From positions 1 through 20,817 of the forward strand of contig JAGVMW010000194.1 in NCBI GenBank assembly GCA_020053615.1: DNA of 20,817 nt, written 5' to 3'. This DNA is from an archaeon. GTDB taxonomy: Archaea; Nanobdellota; Nanobdellia; Woesearchaeales; GW2011-AR9. The notes beneath the pieces were generated by a model. The model had not been told where the DNA came from and ran no database searches. It saw nothing but the letters and a program-made list of their open reading frames with translations. The position numbers and the translations under genes are program-made. Positions 1 to 7,229 of the stretch are shown in pieces (position 1 is the first letter of the stretch; every line of letters begins with the position of its first letter).

Positions 1-27
1 AGGCGAGAAGACAGTAGTGCTTCACGA

Positions 28-161
28 GAAGCGTGATGAGCATCTTCAAAATCCCAGCAGTGAATATTACAGAAGCGACATCCCCGTAGAGGACAGTTCC
101 CCCTGTCACTCTCGATGGCATAATCGCAGGGATTTTGACCTGATGATGCTCACCACGCTTC
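28..161. ncRNA. Structured RNA-like element, copy 1 (unknown family)
   Basis: A long-range foldback. Positions 28-44 pair with 145-161 (16 of 17 pairs, one A.C mismatch at 36/153). Then comes an asymmetric internal loop (UU at 45-46 against ACCUGAU at 138-144), then a 9-bp helix 47-55/129-137. Inside, 74-80 can pair with 104-110 (one mismatch), topped by a CCGUAG-containing loop. A related copy lies at 16250-16377 with a conserved core and different but complementary outer arms. I do not recognise a known family. The CUGAUGA string recalls box C or a hammerhead core, but the required partners are missing. A competing hairpin is possible, because GCTTC at 19-23 can pair with GAAGC at 28-32. 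The strand is uncertain. It ends about 100 nt before the secF start, upstream of the secF TATA box. Confidence 0.6.
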
Positions 162-228
162 AGAATAGTGAAGTATTACTGGGTAAAGATTAAAGATAAA
201 CCAAACCATGCACTCCATTCACATAATC

Positions 229-236
229 TTTATATA
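229..236 (+). promoter_or_regulatory. TATA box for secF
   Basis: TTTATATA is centred about 28 nt upstream of the ATG at 261. That is the spacing expected if transcription begins at or next to the start codon, so the mRNA is probably leaderless. It supports 261 over the upstream in-frame GTG at 168, which would lie upstream of the promoter. Confidence 0.65.
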
Positions 237-260
237 TACTCTTCAAAATTAACTCAAAAC

Positions 261-1166
261 ATGTTAGCTCAGATTAAACATGTCTACGAACACAAGTATA
301 AGTTGTTGATGATTCTACCCATTCTGTTAGTAATCTTAGCCCTATTACAAATCGGACATCAAACTATAACCACCGGAGATTTTATTAATCGCGGAGTAAG
401 CTTAAAAGGGGGGTCTACCATCACTTTAAATCAAGTGGAAGGAATCAACCCTGATGAATTAGGCTCATTCTTAAAAGAAAAATTTCCCGGTAGAGATATC
501 GAAGTTAGAACCCTAACTACTGCTGGAACAATTAATGCAATTGCTATAGATACTGATGCTCAGCAAACCGCAGAAATTGATGCCATAACCAAAGCACTAA
601 AAGAAAAAGTTGGCTTGGAAAACGTTCAGTACAGCATAGAAGTAATGGGGGCGTCATTAGGAGAAAGCTTCTTCAGACAAGCCGGATTAGCACTATTATT
701 TTCATTCTTATTGATGGGAATTGTAGTTATTCTTTATTTTCGAGTATGGATTCCTAGCTTAGCGGTTATTGCAGCAGCATTTTCGGATATTGTAGTAACT
801 ATAGCTATTTTCAATCTTACTGGAACTAAATTAAGCACTGCTGGTGTAGCAGCTTTCTTAATGTTGATTGGTTATTCTATTGATACTGATATTTTGCTGA
901 CCAGCCGAGTTTTGAAGCGTAAAGAAGGAACAGTAATAGACAGAATTTATGGCGCTATAAATACCGGATTAACTATGACTTTAACCACCATGGCGGTAGT
1001 TTTAGTAGCTTTATTCTTAGTCCAAAGCGAAGCTATCCAACAGATAATGTTTATCATATTTATTGGATTAGTTGTAGATATGCTCATGACTTGGATTCAG
1101 AATGTAGGATTCCTAAGATTATACTTAGAACATAAAGAAAAGAAAAAAATGAATAAAATAAATTGA
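261..1166 (+). CDS. secF: Protein translocase subunit SecF (archaeal type)
   Basis: SecF works with SecD in the cytoplasmic membrane and assists protein export through SecYE-beta. The product is 301 residues starting MLAQIKHVYEHKYK. It has one N-terminal membrane helix (about residues 15-32), then the RGVSLKGGSTITL motif typical of the SecD/F first extracytoplasmic domain, then about five C-terminal helices. One of these carries GYSIDTDILLTSRVLKR, the archaeal form of the conserved SecF motif. The C terminus is basic and cytoplasmic. I chose the ATG at 261 because a TATA box lies about 28 nt upstream and the first helix then starts where the family expects. The frame is open back to a GTG at 168, but that segment is not family-like. 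secD follows 32 nt downstream, so the order is secF-secD. Confidence 0.95.
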   Translation: MLAQIKHVYEHKYKLLMILPILLVILALLQIGHQTITTGDFINRGVSLKGGSTITLNQVEGINPDELGSFLKEKFPGRDIEVRTLTTAGTINAIAIDTDAQQTAEIDAITKALKEKVGLENVQYSIEVMGASLGESFFRQAGLALLFSFLLMGIVVILYFRVWIPSLAVIAAAFSDIVVTIAIFNLTGTKLSTAGVAAFLMLIGYSIDTDILLTSRVLKRKEGTVIDRIYGAINTGLTMTLTTMAVVLVALFLVQSEAIQQIMFIIFIGLVVDMLMTWIQNVGFLRLYLEHKEKKKMNKIN

Positions 1167-1198
1167 ACAGATAAATTAAACAGATAATCTAAACTAAA

Positions 1199-2809
1199 AT
1201 GATTCCCTTGAAAAAAATATTCACCAGTTGGAGAGTGATTTTACTACTTACGTTGCTAGTTCTAGCAGTATGGTCGATTCAACCTCACTTTTTTGGCAAT
1301 GAGGGAGCAACCATTAGAAGTGTAGTCGCAAATTCTTCCGCATCTAATGCAGGAATGCAAAGTGCTGCAGCTAAGCTTGCCCCTTTAGCTCGGGAAAAGA
1401 TATTATTTATTAATGGAGAAAAAATAAATACTGTTCAAGATTATTATACATCGATTGAAAAGTTAGGCCCAAATCGCACGGTTAAGATTGATACTAGTAA
1501 AAGCAGTTATAATTTAATTACTCCCGATGTGTTGCCTAACACTTCATTGTTTTACCAAGCTGATTTAGGATTAAAAGTATATGATGCCCCTTCGTCTAAC
1601 CTAAGAAAAGGATTAGACTTGGAAGGGGGAACTAGAGTGTTATTAAAACCATCTGAAGCTGTCTCTCAAGATACTTTAGACATGACTGTAGATACTTTAA
1701 AACAGCGCTTAAATGTATATGGATTAAGTGATATTATTGTCAGGACTGCCTCAGATTTATCCGGAGACAAATTTATCTTAATTGAAATCGCTGGAGTTAC
1801 TGAAGATGAGGTTAAGAATTTATTAGCTTCGCAAGGAAAGTTTGAAGCTAAGATTGGAAACGAAACGGTTTTCTTTGGTGGAAAAAAAGATATTACTTAT
1901 GTGTGCAGAAGTGCACAATGTTCAGGAATTGACCCCCGACAAGGATGCTTTTCAGTACAAGATGGCTATGCCTGCGGATTTTTCTTTGCTATTTCTTTGA
2001 GTCCGGAAGCAGCCGAAAGACAAGCAGCATTAACCAATAAACTGTCGGTAGTTACTAGTGATACTGGTAGCGATAATTATTTGAGCGATGACATTGTATT
2101 ATTCCTAGATGATAAAGAAGTAGATAGATTAAAAATTGGTGCAGAATTGAAAGGTAAGTCTACTACTGAAATTCAAATCTCGGGTTCAGGTGCAGGACCA
2201 ACTGAACAATTAGCAGTTACTACCACTTTACAAAATATGAAACGTTTGCAGACAATTATTATTACCGGTAGCCTCCCGGTTAAGTTAGATGTAGTTAAGA
2301 TGGATACTATATCTCCTTCACTTGGAAAAGAATTCTTAAGCAATGTTATGTTAGTAGGAATTCTGGCGATATTAGCAGTAAGCGGAGTAGTATTGGTTAA
2401 GTATCGCAAAATAAAGATTATCTTACCTATGGTATTAACAATTATAGCAGAAATGATTCTGATTTTGGGATTTGCAGCGATGGTAGGATGGAATTTAGAC
2501 TTGGCCGCAATTGCCGCTATAATTATTGTAGCCGGAACGGCGGTAGATCATCTTATTGTTATTACTGACGAGACTTTACGCGGAGAAGCTATGGCTACCG
2601 ATTGGAAGCTGAGAATCAAGAATGCTATGTTTATTATTATGGGCGCTTATCTAACCGGAGTAGCATCGATGATCCCATTATGGTTTGCCGGAGCGGGTAT
2701 GTTGAAAGGATTTGCCTTTACCACTATTGTTGGAATTTCATTCGGAGTATTAGTAGCTAGGCCAGCTTATGCAGCGGTAGCTGAATTGTTGTTAAGAAAA
2801 GAGGAGTAA
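1199..2809 (+). CDS. secD: Protein translocase subunit SecD with PDZ-like insert
   Basis: Partner of SecF in the export-assisting membrane complex. The product is 536 residues. TM1 is at about 10-27. An extracytoplasmic PDZ-like segment follows at about 30-110 (ASNAGMQSA, then INGEKINTVQDYY). Next is the conserved SecD motif LRKGLDLEGGTRVLL at about 135-149 and the large P1 domain. P1 carries a cysteine cluster (CRSAQCSG, then QGCFSVQDGYACGF) that could form disulfides outside the cell. About five C-terminal TM helices include GTAVDHLIVITDE, the archaeal SecD membrane motif. There is no clear TATA or Shine-Dalgarno just before the ATG, so it is probably co-transcribed with secF. The PDZ assignment rests on pattern only. 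Confidence 0.95.
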   Translation: MIPLKKIFTSWRVILLLTLLVLAVWSIQPHFFGNEGATIRSVVANSSASNAGMQSAAAKLAPLAREKILFINGEKINTVQDYYTSIEKLGPNRTVKIDTSKSSYNLITPDVLPNTSLFYQADLGLKVYDAPSSNLRKGLDLEGGTRVLLKPSEAVSQDTLDMTVDTLKQRLNVYGLSDIIVRTASDLSGDKFILIEIAGVTEDEVKNLLASQGKFEAKIGNETVFFGGKKDITYVCRSAQCSGIDPRQGCFSVQDGYACGFFFAISLSPEAAERQAALTNKLSVVTSDTGSDNYLSDDIVLFLDDKEVDRLKIGAELKGKSTTEIQISGSGAGPTEQLAVTTTLQNMKRLQTIIITGSLPVKLDVVKMDTISPSLGKEFLSNVMLVGILAILAVSGVVLVKYRKIKIILPMVLTIIAEMILILGFAAMVGWNLDLAAIAAIIIVAGTAVDHLIVITDETLRGEAMATDWKLRIKNAMFIIMGAYLTGVASMIPLWFAGAGMLKGFAFTTIVGISFGVLVARPAYAAVAELLLRKEE

Positions 2810-2814
2810 ATTTA

Positions 2815-3204
2815 ATGTTAAATGGTCGACAAGCGATTTTATTAGCGTTATCCTGTACTTTTTTCACTTCTGCCGGACAGTTGATGTGGAAGACGGGGGT
2901 GGGTCGATTGGATTTAACTCATCTTTTAACTTTCTTGAATGTTCCTTTCTTGTTCGGATTTTTGTTTTACGGTGTCGGAGCAGGATTAATGTTAATGGCG
3001 CTTAAGAAAGGCGATCTTAGTTTGGTTTATCCTTTGATCGCAACAAGTTATGTGTGGGTGGGTTTGCTTTCACCATATTTCTTTCCTAATGATATTATGA
3101 ATATGTGGAAGTTTGCAGGGATTGCAGTGATTTTAGTGTCGGTAGGATTGTTGGGATGGGGAAGCTCTAGGAAGATAGAAATTGCAGCAGGTGATGCGGC
3201 ATGA
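2815..3204 (+). CDS. Half-size DMT/EamA-type membrane transporter, subunit 1
   Basis: A 129-residue protein with four predicted membrane helices (about 7-27, 45-65, 71-91, 99-120), the size and layout of half an EamA/DMT permease or an SMR/ArnE-like protein. The family motif pattern GDLSLVYPLIATSYVW is at about 66-81. A clean Shine-Dalgarno site (GAGGAG, 2801-2806) inside the end of secD precedes the ATG. It overlaps the next gene, another half-size protein, by 4 nt. The pair therefore probably forms a heterodimer, as in ArnE/ArnF or paired SMR proteins. Substrate is unknown. Lipid-carrier flipping or small-molecule export are both possible. Confidence 0.8.
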   Translation: MLNGRQAILLALSCTFFTSAGQLMWKTGVGRLDLTHLLTFLNVPFLFGFLFYGVGAGLMLMALKKGDLSLVYPLIATSYVWVGLLSPYFFPNDIMNMWKFAGIAVILVSVGLLGWGSSRKIEIAAGDAA

Positions 3205-3542
3205 TTGACTTATGGTCAATAGTATTGGTGCTTACTGCAACCATAATCGGAGCTTTTGGAGCGTTGCTGTTAAAGAAAGGAATTGATAAATATCCTTTCC
3301 GAGAGCTGATTACCAGCTCATTATTGATAATTGGATTTTTGTTATATGGGCTTTCTACTATTTTATATGTAGTGGCGTTACGTCGGGAAGAATTAAGTGT
3401 GCTGTATCCGTTGGTATCTACTTCTTACATCTGGACTACGCTGCTTTCAGTTAAATTTCTGGGAGAGAAGATGAATAAATGGAAGTATATTGGATTAGCC
3501 GGGATAGTTATCGGAGTGATTTTGATTGGGATGGGGAGTTAG
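3201..3542 (+). CDS. Half-size DMT/EamA-type membrane transporter, subunit 2
   Basis: A 113-residue four-helix protein paralogous to its upstream neighbour. It shares the pattern LSVLYPLVSTSYIWTTLLS with LSLVYPLIATSYVWVGLLS of subunit 1. Its start overlaps the stop of subunit 1 (ATGA), so the two are translationally coupled and probably made in equal amounts. The conserved KxxGIxxIxxGVxxIG-type final helix is present (KYIGLAGIVIGVILIG). This subunit keeps a GEKMNKWKY loop before the last helix, typical of EamA domains. Substrate cannot be read from the sequence. Confidence 0.8.
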   Translation: MIDLWSIVLVLTATIIGAFGALLLKKGIDKYPFRELITSSLLIIGFLLYGLSTILYVVALRREELSVLYPLVSTSYIWTTLLSVKFLGEKMNKWKYIGLAGIVIGVILIGMGS

Positions 3543-3556
3543 ATGATAAAGATAAG

Positions 3557-4099
3557 ATGGATAAAATAAACGTTAAAGATATTAAAATTGAACGACTGCA
3601 ACAAAACCATAATATTAAACATTTTAAATCTTATGAACAAGAATTGGCTGATTTTTTAATAGAAGATGCTTTAAATAATCAAAACAACCAAATTTCTGTA
3701 ACTTATCTGTGGTTTTTAAACACGGGCGAATTGGTGGGATATGTAACTCTTCTTAATGATAGGATAAATCTTGAGGGTGAATTAAAAGAAATATTTCGTG
3801 GAAAAGGAATAGGATATCATTCATTGCCAGCATTAAAAATTGGCCGACTTTGCGTTGACGATAACTTTTTGCGAAAAGGAATTGGAACAATGATTATTGA
3901 TTTCTCTATTAAAGTAGCATTTCATATTTTTGAAAAGTATTCCGGCTGTAGGTTTATCGTTTTAGATGCTAAAAGAAACGCTACGAATGACCCCATACAC
4001 TTCTACAAAAAGCTCGGTTTCAAAGAATTAAAAGAACGAAGAAAAGGAACTACACCCATGTACTTGGATTTAGTTAGTGACATTAAACTTAGTGCTTAA
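3557..4099 (+). CDS. GNAT N-acetyltransferase, TacT-like
   Basis: A 180-residue GNAT-fold acyltransferase. LKIGRLCVDDNFLRKGIGT (about 93-111) carries the acetyl-CoA pyrophosphate-binding R/Q-x-x-G-x-G motif as RKGIG. GCRFIVLDAKRNATNDPIHFY followed by KKLGF (about 130-155) matches the TacT/AtaT-like group, including the Tyr in HFY that is catalytic in TacT toxins. Those toxins acetylate aminoacyl-tRNA, but here that role is inference. I chose the ATG at 3557. The frame is open to 3479 inside the preceding gene, but that part is not GNAT-like. No RHH antitoxin sits upstream. A 50-residue gene overlaps the 3' end by 30 nt on the other strand and is a possible partner. Confidence 0.85.
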   Translation: MDKINVKDIKIERLQQNHNIKHFKSYEQELADFLIEDALNNQNNQISVTYLWFLNTGELVGYVTLLNDRINLEGELKEIFRGKGIGYHSLPALKIGRLCVDDNFLRKGIGTMIIDFSIKVAFHIFEKYSGCRFIVLDAKRNATNDPIHFYKKLGFKELKERRKGTTPMYLDLVSDIKLSA

Positions 4100-4222
4100 T
4101 GCCCTTTTAATGGTAGCAATGCGTAAAGGGTTTGGATTCTTCTCTTCTTTAATCATGTTCTTTACAAATCGTACTGCATCTGCCCCCCTCAATGTTGGAG
4201 TTGCTCTTATTGGTTTTGCCAT
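4070..4222 (-). CDS. Small protein, possible antitoxin partner of the GNAT
   Basis: A 50-residue protein beginning MAKPIRATPTLRGADAVRF. The start ATPTLRGxDAxRF resembles small archaeal and bacterial proteins that I associate, from memory, with toxin-antitoxin neighbourhoods. The remainder is basic and probably helical (VKNMIKEEKNPNP, then IKRALSTKFN). It is convergent with the GNAT gene and overlaps its last 30 nt. Its own TATA box (4246-4256) lies about 28 nt upstream of the ATG, so the mRNA should be leaderless. The good promoter spacing and protein-like composition support a real gene. The antitoxin role is a hypothesis. Confidence 0.6.
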   Translation of the reverse strand: MAKPIRATPTLRGADAVRFVKNMIKEEKNPNPLRIATIKRALSTKFNVTN

Positions 4223-4245
4223 GTTATGTTCTAGATAAGCAGGAG

Positions 4246-4256
4246 TATATATAAAA
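4246..4256. promoter_or_regulatory. Shared TATA box for divergent genes 4222(-) and 4277(+)
   Basis: TATATATAAAA is centred near 4251. It lies about 26-27 nt from the ATG at 4277 on the plus strand and about 28-29 nt from the ATG at 4222 on the minus strand. Either direction would give a leaderless mRNA. No second TATA-like site is visible in the 54-nt gap. Confidence 0.55.
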
Positions 4257-4276
4257 GTTTAGGAATAATTTTTCTT

Positions 4277-4783
4277 ATGTGCCAGAACCTAGAAATGTTT
4301 ATTAACTTTAGAAGATTATCTACTTCTAAAATGGTAAGCCAAACGCATTGGGACGGGAAGAGTTTTATGGAAATGACTCCTGAAGAAAAAGCTCAATTTT
4401 GCCAAAAACAAATCAAAAAATCGTACCCTCAAATCATCCAAGAAGCTCAACAAAAAGAGATAGAAGAAGGAACAGCAGAACCGTTTGGAAATGGCATTAT
4501 TCGAAGATACGAGGGATTTGAGGGAAAAGGATATCGATTTAGTAATCCGATGGGTTATGCTATCTATGATATACTTTGGCAGAAAGTGTCTGACCACTAT
4601 TTAATACAGCAACGAGAGAGAATACGGAATTTGAGGGGGGATGGTGGAGTAAAACCAATTATGGGGCCATACCCCGTAGAAATATTGGACGGAGATTTGA
4701 AAGAAGAATCAATTGACCAAAGATGTTTGGAAATTCTTAAAGAGAAAGTAAGCATAGAGGCAAAATCAAATTATTCTATTTAA
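4277..4783 (+). CDS. Hypothetical protein, 168 residues
   Basis: I do not recognise this protein. It is soluble, with no signal peptide or membrane helix. The N-terminal third is mixed. A segment FMEMTPEEKAQFCQKQIKKSY is probably helical, followed by NGIIRRYEGFEGKGYRFSNP, which looks like beta structure. A promoter-consistent TATA box supports the ATG at 4277. In-frame ATGs further down (residues 7 and 19) would need a leader. Its stop overlaps the stop of the convergent gene at 4776 by 8 nt. Confidence 0.6.
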   Translation: MCQNLEMFINFRRLSTSKMVSQTHWDGKSFMEMTPEEKAQFCQKQIKKSYPQIIQEAQQKEIEEGTAEPFGNGIIRRYEGFEGKGYRFSNPMGYAIYDILWQKVSDHYLIQQRERIRNLRGDGGVKPIMGPYPVEILDGDLKEESIDQRCLEILKEKVSIEAKSNYSI

Positions 4784-5297
4784 TCAACACCGCTCTTCTC
4801 CTATTCTTCACCGCAATCCTAATCTTATCCACAATCGAGGGAATAATAAACACTACTCCAAATAATATTCCCATCACCCATGGACTTACTGTAGAACTGC
4901 TTATTGCGCCTTTCTCCATGAACTTCTGCACCATTATTACAATTAAAGCGGTATTCCCAAGCGCAATTAACGGAACGATTATCCCTGCCAGAATATGGTG
5001 CTTTCTTTCCAGATGCTTTACATCAGTTATCAGAAAATTGTACACCCAACCAACCAAAGCAGCAAGTAATATCAGTACTAAATACAACGCCCATGGCTGA
5101 AAGAATACTAAAAACGGAATTAATACTAAAGAAACAATAATATTGCTGATGATTACGATAATTACTGCGCTCCAAAATACAAACCGAGAAAGAAAAATAT
5201 CATGTTCCTCTGCTCGCTCTAATATCTGTTCAGCTCGCAACAGCTCCCTGTCACTCCATCCTTTGGCTTGCAGTTCTAATCGACGAAAAGTATTCAT
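4776..5297 (-). CDS. Four-helix membrane protein of the MinD operon
   Basis: A 173-residue protein. The charged N-terminal helical region (RRLELQAKGWSDRELLRAEQILERAEEHD) faces the cytoplasm. Four membrane helices follow at about 36-62, 65-90, 102-125 and 138-155. A conserved-looking loop YNFLITDVKHLERKHH sits between helices 2 and 3, and the tail is basic. I chose the ATG at 5297 because GAGGAG (5304-5309) sits 6 nt before it. An ATG at 5324 overlapping the MinD stop (ATGA) is the alternative. I know of no function. Its place after a MinD-type ATPase suggests it anchors or positions that ATPase at the membrane. Confidence 0.7.
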   Translation of the reverse strand: MNTFRRLELQAKGWSDRELLRAEQILERAEEHDIFLSRFVFWSAVIIVIISNIIVSLVLIPFLVFFQPWALYLVLILLAALVGWVYNFLITDVKHLERKHHILAGIIVPLIALGNTALIVIMVQKFMEKGAISSSTVSPWVMGILFGVVFIIPSIVDKIRIAVKNRRRAVLIK

Positions 5298-5320
5298 GTT
5301 ATCTCTCCTCTTTGGCTTAC

Positions 5321-6052
5321 TCACTCTTCTGGCTTATGCATACATAAATGCCGAGCAATTCTTCTAAACTCTTGTGCAATTTTTGACTTTGGAAATAAAT
5401 GATGCACTAAATCCTGTTCCATTAATGCTTTCCTGAACTTGCGGTCATATTTTATGCTGGCAATTATCGGAAATCTTAGGATTTTTTGTATCTCTTCCAA
5501 TTTCATCTCATTCCAGCCAGCAAAGTGAGTCATGTTTAAGATAATCCCGGCAATGGTATTGTGGTGGGAATGCGCCAATTGGATGGTCTTTAACGCATCC
5601 ATTACCGAGCTTAAAGTGGGATTTATCACTATCAATGCTTCGTCGCTATGCTTTAGAATCTCATTTACTTCTATCCCTAATCCGCTGGGAGCATCAATTA
5701 TTACAAATTCAGCCATATCTTCTAAATGCTCAAATATTTCTACCAGCTTGTGCGGATTAGTCTTTTGGTATTCTTTTAGATTAAGCGAAGATGGAATTAA
5801 AGTAACCCCATTTTCATGCTGATAAATCACTTCATGTAATCCTTTCTTCTTGTGCAGGAACTTATTTAATGTCCCTTCCGGCTGAATCAACCCAAGTTGC
5901 AACCCTACATTTGGGGTAGCAAGATTAGCATCAACTAGAATCACTTGTTTTCCTAATTTGTGCAAAGCATGGCTAAGGTTCAACGCAGCGGTAGTTTTTC
6001 CCACTCCGCCTTTTCCCGAAACTAAAGTAATAAATCTGGTCATGGCTATCAA
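5321..6052 (-). CDS. MinD/ParA-family ATPase
   Basis: A 243-residue deviant-Walker ATPase of the SIMIBI class. The P-loop KGGVGKTT is at 14-21 with the signature lysine K14. VDANLATPNVG (40-50) contains D41 in place of the usual switch residue context. The Walker B motif FVIIDAPSGLG has D120. These proteins dimerise on ATP and dissociate on hydrolysis, usually positioning other structures on membranes or DNA. No clear MinD-like amphipathic membrane-targeting C-terminal helix is visible (it ends CMHKPEE). It overlaps the upstream gene by 4 nt (ATGA at 6049-6052) and the downstream start region. MinD versus ParA cannot be decided here. Confidence 0.88.
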   Translation of the reverse strand: MIAMTRFITLVSGKGGVGKTTAALNLSHALHKLGKQVILVDANLATPNVGLQLGLIQPEGTLNKFLHKKKGLHEVIYQHENGVTLIPSSLNLKEYQKTNPHKLVEIFEHLEDMAEFVIIDAPSGLGIEVNEILKHSDEALIVINPTLSSVMDALKTIQLAHSHHNTIAGIILNMTHFAGWNEMKLEEIQKILRFPIIASIKYDRKFRKALMEQDLVHHLFPKSKIAQEFRRIARHLCMHKPEE

Positions 6053-6522
6053 TCCTCATCCTCTTCTTTAATACCTTCTATCTGCCTATAAGCATAAACT
6101 AAAAATCGACGCACAAATTTTTCATAGTTAGTAAGACTATCAATATCCGCCTCTGCACTGCAATTGCCTAAGTCTACAATAACCGTAACATGTCGGCGGA
6201 ATTCTTCTCGTTTGGTATAAGGTGTTTTTAAAAAAGTTTTAAGGAATGCATAAAAACACATAAATCTTTGCAGCTCTTTGTCTTCAGGATGCATTTCACC
6301 TAATCTAGTTCCTCTTAATGCTGGACTTTTAGGCAGAGAAGTAATTAATCCTTTAGTCTTGGCATCTTCTAAATAAGCTTCAATTATAAGGTCATATACA
6401 CTCAGAAGGCGATTAAGGGCATTAATAATTACATCAGTGGTTCTCGTGTACTTTAAGCTCACATAAATTATGTGTTCTAAACGCTTAAGCTCTTCCCGTG
6501 CTTCCAGTAAATATTCATTCAT
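6049..6522 (-). CDS. Conserved-looking helical protein, operon partner of MinD
   Basis: A 157-residue soluble protein, mostly alpha-helical. The start NEYLLEAREELKRLEHIIY, then VSLKYTRTTDVIINALNRLL, suggests a helical bundle, possibly HEPN-like. A conserved-looking motif REEFRRHVTVIVDL follows near residue 107. It lacks a clear RxxxxH catalytic motif. It leads a three-gene operon with the MinD-type ATPase and a membrane protein. A TATA box at 6544-6549 is about 24-25 nt from the ATG. I recall similar proteins from uncultured DPANN archaea but cannot name a function. Confidence 0.7.
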   Translation of the reverse strand: MNEYLLEAREELKRLEHIIYVSLKYTRTTDVIINALNRLLSVYDLIIEAYLEDAKTKGLITSLPKSPALRGTRLGEMHPEDKELQRFMCFYAFLKTFLKTPYTKREEFRRHVTVIVDLGNCSAEADIDSLTNYEKFVRRFLVYAYRQIEGIKEEDED

Positions 6523-6543
6523 AATTGATTATACACCTTTTAC

Positions 6544-6549
6544 TATATA
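6544..6549 (-). promoter_or_regulatory. TATA box for the MinD operon
   Basis: On the minus strand TTTGTATATAGTAAAAG contains TATATA centred about 24-25 nt before the ATG at 6522, consistent with leaderless transcription of the first gene. Confidence 0.5.
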
Positions 6550-6702
6550 CAAACAGACTATGCTATGTGCGCGTATTTTACTACTTCCAAGAAAGGGTAG
6601 GAAGTTATCACCCCTTTTTATTACTTTTGGTGGGATTTGTGCTTTTTGGCGGGAATTTTAAAGTAAAATCACGAGTGTACCCCTGTTAAGATACTTAAGC
6701 CA

Positions 6703-7197
6703 TCAGTTCGAGTTAAACTTAATAATGTCTTCAAAAATTACCTTCTTATCTATTTTTTCACATATTGACTTTAAGTATAGATGACCCAATTTCTTTGCCA
6801 TTTCTTCCGGTGTGGTAAATTGATAACATTGCATAAACCCCATCGATCTATAACCTGATTTGTATTCTATCCCTCTTTTATCAATATAAATCCTAGACCA
6901 ACAGCCAAATGTATTATCTTCCGGAAACTCATGTCCCCACCTTCCGCTAGTTACCCAAATGCTCTCCCCTCTTTTAAATAAACCTTTGCCTTCTTCGGTT
7001 TGGAGAAATTCATCTTTCCATAGAAATATTTTTCGGCACATTTCTACTTTGTCAGGATATAACCTAGCTTCCCGCTTGACATGTGTTTCAAAGGCTTGCT
7101 TATTCAATCGTTCTTCTTTTGCTTCCTCTTCATTTTCCTTTTTGTCCTGTAACTTCATCTCATTTAATTGTTTCTTAAAGTCATTTGGCATTTCCAT
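6703..7197 (-). CDS. Hypothetical protein with charged helical N terminus
   Basis: A 164-residue protein of unknown function. Residues 1-50 are Lys/Glu-rich and probably coiled coil (QDKKENEEEAKEERLNK). The remainder is mixed with several Trp and Tyr residues (WVTSGRWGHEF, then SRIYIDKRGIEY). It is the last of three genes and has a good Shine-Dalgarno site, GGAGGT at 7204-7209, 6 nt before the ATG. Its layout (charged helix followed by a beta-rich domain with a short displayed GxxYxSGYR strand) resembles that of the upstream gene at 7230. Distant paralogy is possible but not shown. Confidence 0.65.
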   Translation of the reverse strand: MEMPNDFKKQLNEMKLQDKKENEEEAKEERLNKQAFETHVKREARLYPDKVEMCRKIFLWKDEFLQTEEGKGLFKRGESIWVTSGRWGHEFPEDNTFGCWSRIYIDKRGIEYKSGYRSMGFMQCYQFTTPEEMAKKLGHLYLKSICEKIDKKVIFEDIIKFNSN

Positions 7198-7229
7198 GTT
7201 TATACCTCCAGCAATTAGGTCGCTACTCC

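Noticed and set aside
131..161. CTGATGATGC in the structured element as a box C/D guide RNA or hammerhead ribozyme core
   Set aside because: The opposing strand has only UU and no box D or GAAA with stem I. In copy 1 the sequence is CAAAA, so neither fold can form.
28..161. Structured element as a transposon terminal inverted repeat or integron attC site
   Set aside because: The arms differ between copies but covary, no transposase or target duplication is visible, and the GTTRRRY/RYYYAAC boxes of attC do not match. Not fully excluded as an insertion into palindromes.
168..260. SecF start at the GTG at 168 (adds 31 residues)
   Set aside because: The added segment precedes and spans the TATA box and is not SecF-like; the ATG at 261 fits the promoter and the family.
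2173..2409. Minus-strand 78-residue open frame inside secD
   Set aside because: Antisense shadow of a well-supported gene with no promoter or ribosome site.
3479..3556. GNAT start at 3479
   Set aside because: It lies inside the preceding transporter gene in another frame, and the added residues have no GNAT similarity.
4316..4597. Minus-strand 93-residue open frame
   Set aside because: Antisense shadow of the gene at 4277-4783, rich in Phe/Ser/Leu as shadows often are.
6523..6702. Gap between the MinD operon and the 7197 gene
   Set aside because: Only AT-rich and T-rich runs (for example CCCCTTTTTATTAC); no gene, tRNA or convincing hairpin terminator.
6700..6720. tRNA T-arm-like GTTCGAGTT
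   Set aside because: No acceptor, D-arm or anticodon stem can be drawn around it.
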